NCBI GenBank assembly: GCA_023417165.1
Contig: JAEZGD010000099.1
Location: forward strand, 1-8,264
Reading direction: 5' to 3'
DNA from: Planctomycetota bacterium
GTDB taxonomy: Bacteria > Planctomycetota > Planctomycetia > Pirellulales > Pirellulaceae
DNA: 8,264 nt
Each line of letters opens with the position of its first letter. Position 1 is the stretch's first letter. The position numbers and the translations under genes were made by a program. Below the pieces are notes generated by a model, which was given only the letters and a program-made list of their open reading frames with translations, did no database searches and was not told the DNA's origin. This document shows positions 6,989 through 8,264 of this stretch, piece after piece.

Positions 6989-7211
6989 ATTCGCGAGCCG
7001 CAAAAGGTAGGAACGGCAGCCAGGCAACGCGCGGTGCTTGCGCGCCAGCGAGAGAGGATCTCGCCACAGATATGTAGCTTGCCGTCGAGCGCGCGGCGAC
7101 AGAAATGATTGGCTCGCAACAGCGGCCGCGCGGTTGTAACGATTAGCGCGAATGGGGCGGCATTCTCGCCGGCAACAACATGCAAGAGTGTGCCGCTGGG
7201 CCTGTCTGGCC
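6989..7211. other. Non-coding gap upstream of motA
   Basis: These 223 bp separate the stop of the small coiled-coil gene from the motA start. I see no convincing gene. I looked for sigma28 (flagellar), sigma54 and sigma70 promoter pairs on the minus strand and found none with acceptable spacing; TACATAT at about 7070-7076 is an isolated -10-like sequence. A small interrupted stem (CAAC-A-GCG, GCCG loop, CGC-G-GTTG) lies at 7117-7136. The motA promoter is probably here or further upstream. Confidence 0.4.
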
Positions 7212-7451
7212 TTAGGCCGCTTTGGGCATTTCCAACGGGTGCGGGGCTGGCTCGAGGCTGCTAGAGCCGGAATATTCCGACAGCAACTGCTTCAAGCGAT
7301 CTTCGAGCGCCTCGAGCTGCGCCAGCACTTCGTCCTGGCGGCGGTCGAGTTCTTCGAGCAGGCTGGTCGCCGGGGGCAAAGCATCCATGCAGTCAACAGT
7401 CTGACAGACGAGTGAGAATTGCCGCGCTTCCTTGCCCGGCAAAGTTTCCAT
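7212..7451 (-). CDS. Small coiled-coil protein of unknown function
   Basis: I do not recognise a named family. From the ATG at 7451 the product is 79 residues: a short N-terminal part with two cysteines (C16, C21 in LVCQTVDC), a charged amphipathic helix from about 31 to 58 (LLEELDRRQDEVLAQLEALE and onward) with leucine spacing typical of a coiled coil, and a Ser/Pro-rich C-terminus ending MPKAA. There is no signal peptide or membrane segment, so it is probably cytoplasmic. A longer version from a GTG at 7529 would add 26 residues and cannot be excluded; neither start has a strong Shine-Dalgarno. It lies in the same direction as motA, 223 bp upstream, and is divergent from the dinB-like gene. 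The gap to motA is too long to claim an operon. The heptad-like pattern argues for a real protein, but conservation was not testable here. Confidence 0.65.
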   Translation of the reverse strand: METLPGKEARQFSLVCQTVDCMDALPPATSLLEELDRRQDEVLAQLEALEDRLKQLLSEYSGSSSLEPAPHPLEMPKAA

Positions 7452-7567
7452 CGTCGCGCCGCTGGCCTGGCGCTTAGCGATTCGCCCCGAGCGGCAAAGT
7501 GCTTCGTCGCTAGCGATGCAAAGCTGCACGCCCCCAAGGCGAACCCCGGCGGATAAAACGTCTCTTG

Positions 7568-7582
7568 GAGTTCGGAGAACTC
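7568..7582. promoter_or_regulatory. Inverted repeat GAGTTC-N3-GAACTC upstream of the dinB-like gene
   Basis: A perfect 6-bp inverted repeat with a GGA spacer lies in the divergent gap, 51 bp before the dinB-like ATG. It falls between weak promoter-like hexamers TTGGAG (7565-7570) and TATCAA (7589-7594), spaced 18 bp. That is where a repressor would act. It could also be a chance palindrome or a small leader hairpin. Confidence 0.35.
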
Positions 7583-7618
7583 TTCAGCTATCAAACAGCC
7601 GGCATTTCGACACGCGAA

Positions 7619-7624
7619 AAGGTG
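7619..7624 (+). promoter_or_regulatory. Ribosome binding site of the dinB-like gene
   Basis: AAGGTG lies 8 nt before the ATG at 7633. It decides that start over the longer reading frame, which would begin with TTG at 7432 and overlap the divergent small gene. Confidence 0.6.
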
Positions 7625-7632
7625 CGTTTGCG

Positions 7633-8133
7633 ATGAATCGCTTGGAATTGGCCGTCGAACAGATCGTTTCTGCACGGCGATACACGGTGGCCTTGCTCGC
7701 CGAGATCGACGAGCGCGACTGGTTTCGGATGCCGGCCGAGGGGGTGTCGCACATCGCCTGGCAGGTGGGGCATTTGGCGATGGCCGAGTATCGCCTGGCC
7801 CTGGAACGGATCCGCGGCTATCGCACCGAAGACGAGCAACTGATCTCTGGCGACTTTCTCGGGCTGTTTGGCCGCGATTCGGTGCCGGTCGCCGACCCGA
7901 GTCACTACCCTGCCCCGGCCGAGCTTCGCCGTGTGTTCGATCGTGTGCACCAGCAAGTGCAGTACGACCTGCTGACCGTCGCCGATGCCGATCTCGACCT
8001 GCCACCCCACAAGCCGCATCGGCTCTATAACACCCGTTATCACTCGCTCGTCTGGTGCTGTCAGCACGAAATGCTGCACGCCGGGCAAATCGGTCTCTTG
8101 CGGCGTTTGCTGGGGGCGAAGCCAGTGTGGTAA
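7633..8133 (+). CDS. DinB/YfiT-like metal-binding four-helix-bundle protein
   Basis: This 166-residue protein fits the DinB/YfiT-like superfamily: small four-helix bundles with a three-histidine divalent-metal site, which include thiol transferases and many members of unknown function. It is unrelated to DNA polymerase IV, which shares the name. The pattern is clear: an N-terminal helix (RLELAVEQIVSARRYTVALL), then HIAWQVGHLAMAEYRLAL with H47 as the first ligand, and a C-terminal HEMLHAGQIGLLRRLLG with H145 and H149 as the other two. Length is typical. W43 and the tail GAKPVW are also common in this group. The ATG at 7633 has AAGGTG 8 nt upstream. There is no signal peptide, so it is probably cytoplasmic. 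The inverted repeat at 7568-7582 may be its operator. The neighbours say nothing about its substrate. Confidence 0.88.
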   Translation: MNRLELAVEQIVSARRYTVALLAEIDERDWFRMPAEGVSHIAWQVGHLAMAEYRLALERIRGYRTEDEQLISGDFLGLFGRDSVPVADPSHYPAPAELRRVFDRVHQQVQYDLLTVADADLDLPPHKPHRLYNTRYHSLVWCCQHEMLHAGQIGLLRRLLGAKPVW

Positions 8134-8150
8134 GCCGACGATTGCCTTGG

Positions 8151-8166
8151 TTCAAAACGCTTTGAA
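8151..8166. terminator. Short inverted repeat after the dinB-like gene
   Basis: TTCAAA (8151-8156) and TTTGAA (8161-8166) are perfect arms around ACGC, 17 bp after the TAA stop of the dinB-like gene. The stem is AT-rich and lacks a T-run, so it would be a weak terminator. It could instead be an operator for whatever begins to the right. Confidence 0.3.
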
Positions 8167-8198
8167 GGGCAGTTCTGGCGGCGATAGGCATGGCAATC

Positions 8199-8216
8199 AC
8201 CACCACCACCACCACC
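8199..8216 (+). repeat. (ACC)6 trinucleotide tract in a Thr-rich reading frame open at the window edge
   Basis: Six identical ACC units occupy 8199-8216. They are in frame with an ATG at 8190, giving MAITTTTTTATMT and then a frame that stays open to 8264 (25 codons, 8 of them Thr). No good Shine-Dalgarno precedes the ATG. It could be the N-terminus of a gene cut by the edge, a threonine-type leader peptide, or only a microsatellite. The absence of synonymous variation in the tract is compatible with slippage. Confidence 0.45.
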
Positions 8217-8264
8217 GCAACCATGACTGCCGAGCCGTCGCGGGAGTCGTGCCGTCGTTGGGAC

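Noticed and set aside
7633..8133. DNA polymerase IV (also called DinB)
   Set aside because: The protein is 166 residues with a His triad of the DinB/YfiT-like helix-bundle superfamily; no polymerase motifs or length.
7292..8224. Minus-strand frame beginning with a Val-rich hydrophobic stretch, resembling a pilin-like or membrane N-terminus
   Set aside because: The hydrophobic run is only the (GGT)n complement of the ACC tract. After about 30 codons the frame runs antisense to the dinB-like gene and becomes Arg-rich, with no stop that would make a compact protein.
8162..8264. Hexahistidine-encoding frame through the ACC tract
   Set aside because: It needs a TTG start without a Shine-Dalgarno. 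The ATG-initiated Thr frame explains the same bases more simply, so His was kept only as a minor alternative.

Overview
This window is GC-rich, densely coding bacterial DNA that looks like a planctomycete chromosome, probably of the Pirellulales type. The best lineage clue is the secreted PQQ-type beta-propeller protein, whose mature N-terminus ENWPQWRG is typical of planctomycetes. Frequent lack of strong Shine-Dalgarno sequences and genes of unrelated function sitting side by side on both strands also fit. The lineage call is inference, because there is no rRNA or other phylogenetic marker here.

Layout. (1) Positions 1-1663, minus: translational GTPase TypA/BipA, N-terminal 554 codons, running off the left edge. 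(2) 1664-1845: non-coding gap with two stem-loops; the one next to the following gene's stop could be its terminator. (3) 1846-3126, minus: exported PQQ/BamB-like beta-propeller protein. (4) 3127-3295: divergent intergenic region with a good sigma70-type promoter (TTGCCA, 17 bp, TAGAAT) firing rightward. (5) 3296-5014, plus: ABC1/UbiB-family atypical kinase with two C-terminal membrane helices. (6) 5031-6017 and 6128-6988, both minus: a flagellar stator pair, motA transcribed first and then motB, separated by 110 bp that hold a 9-bp stem-loop. The pair meets the ubiB-like gene tail to tail, 16 bp apart. (7) 7212-7451, minus: a small coiled-coil protein upstream of motA. (8) 7633-8133, plus: DinB/YfiT-like metal-binding four-helix protein, with an inverted repeat in its leader. 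(9) 8134-8264: a short inverted repeat and a (ACC)6 tract lying in a threonine-rich reading frame that is open at the right edge.

How the genes work together. Only motA and motB form an obvious functional unit: a proton-type stator complex that would drive a flagellar motor. TypA (ribosome-associated GTPase), the beta-propeller, the UbiB-like kinase and the DinB-like protein are separate housekeeping or accessory functions. I found no mobile element, CRISPR array, RNA gene or clear new multi-gene system. The most unusual features are the histidine/glycine-rich C-terminal tail of MotB combined with a changed peptidoglycan-binding motif, the motA-motB intercistronic hairpin, and the threonine-codon run at the right edge.
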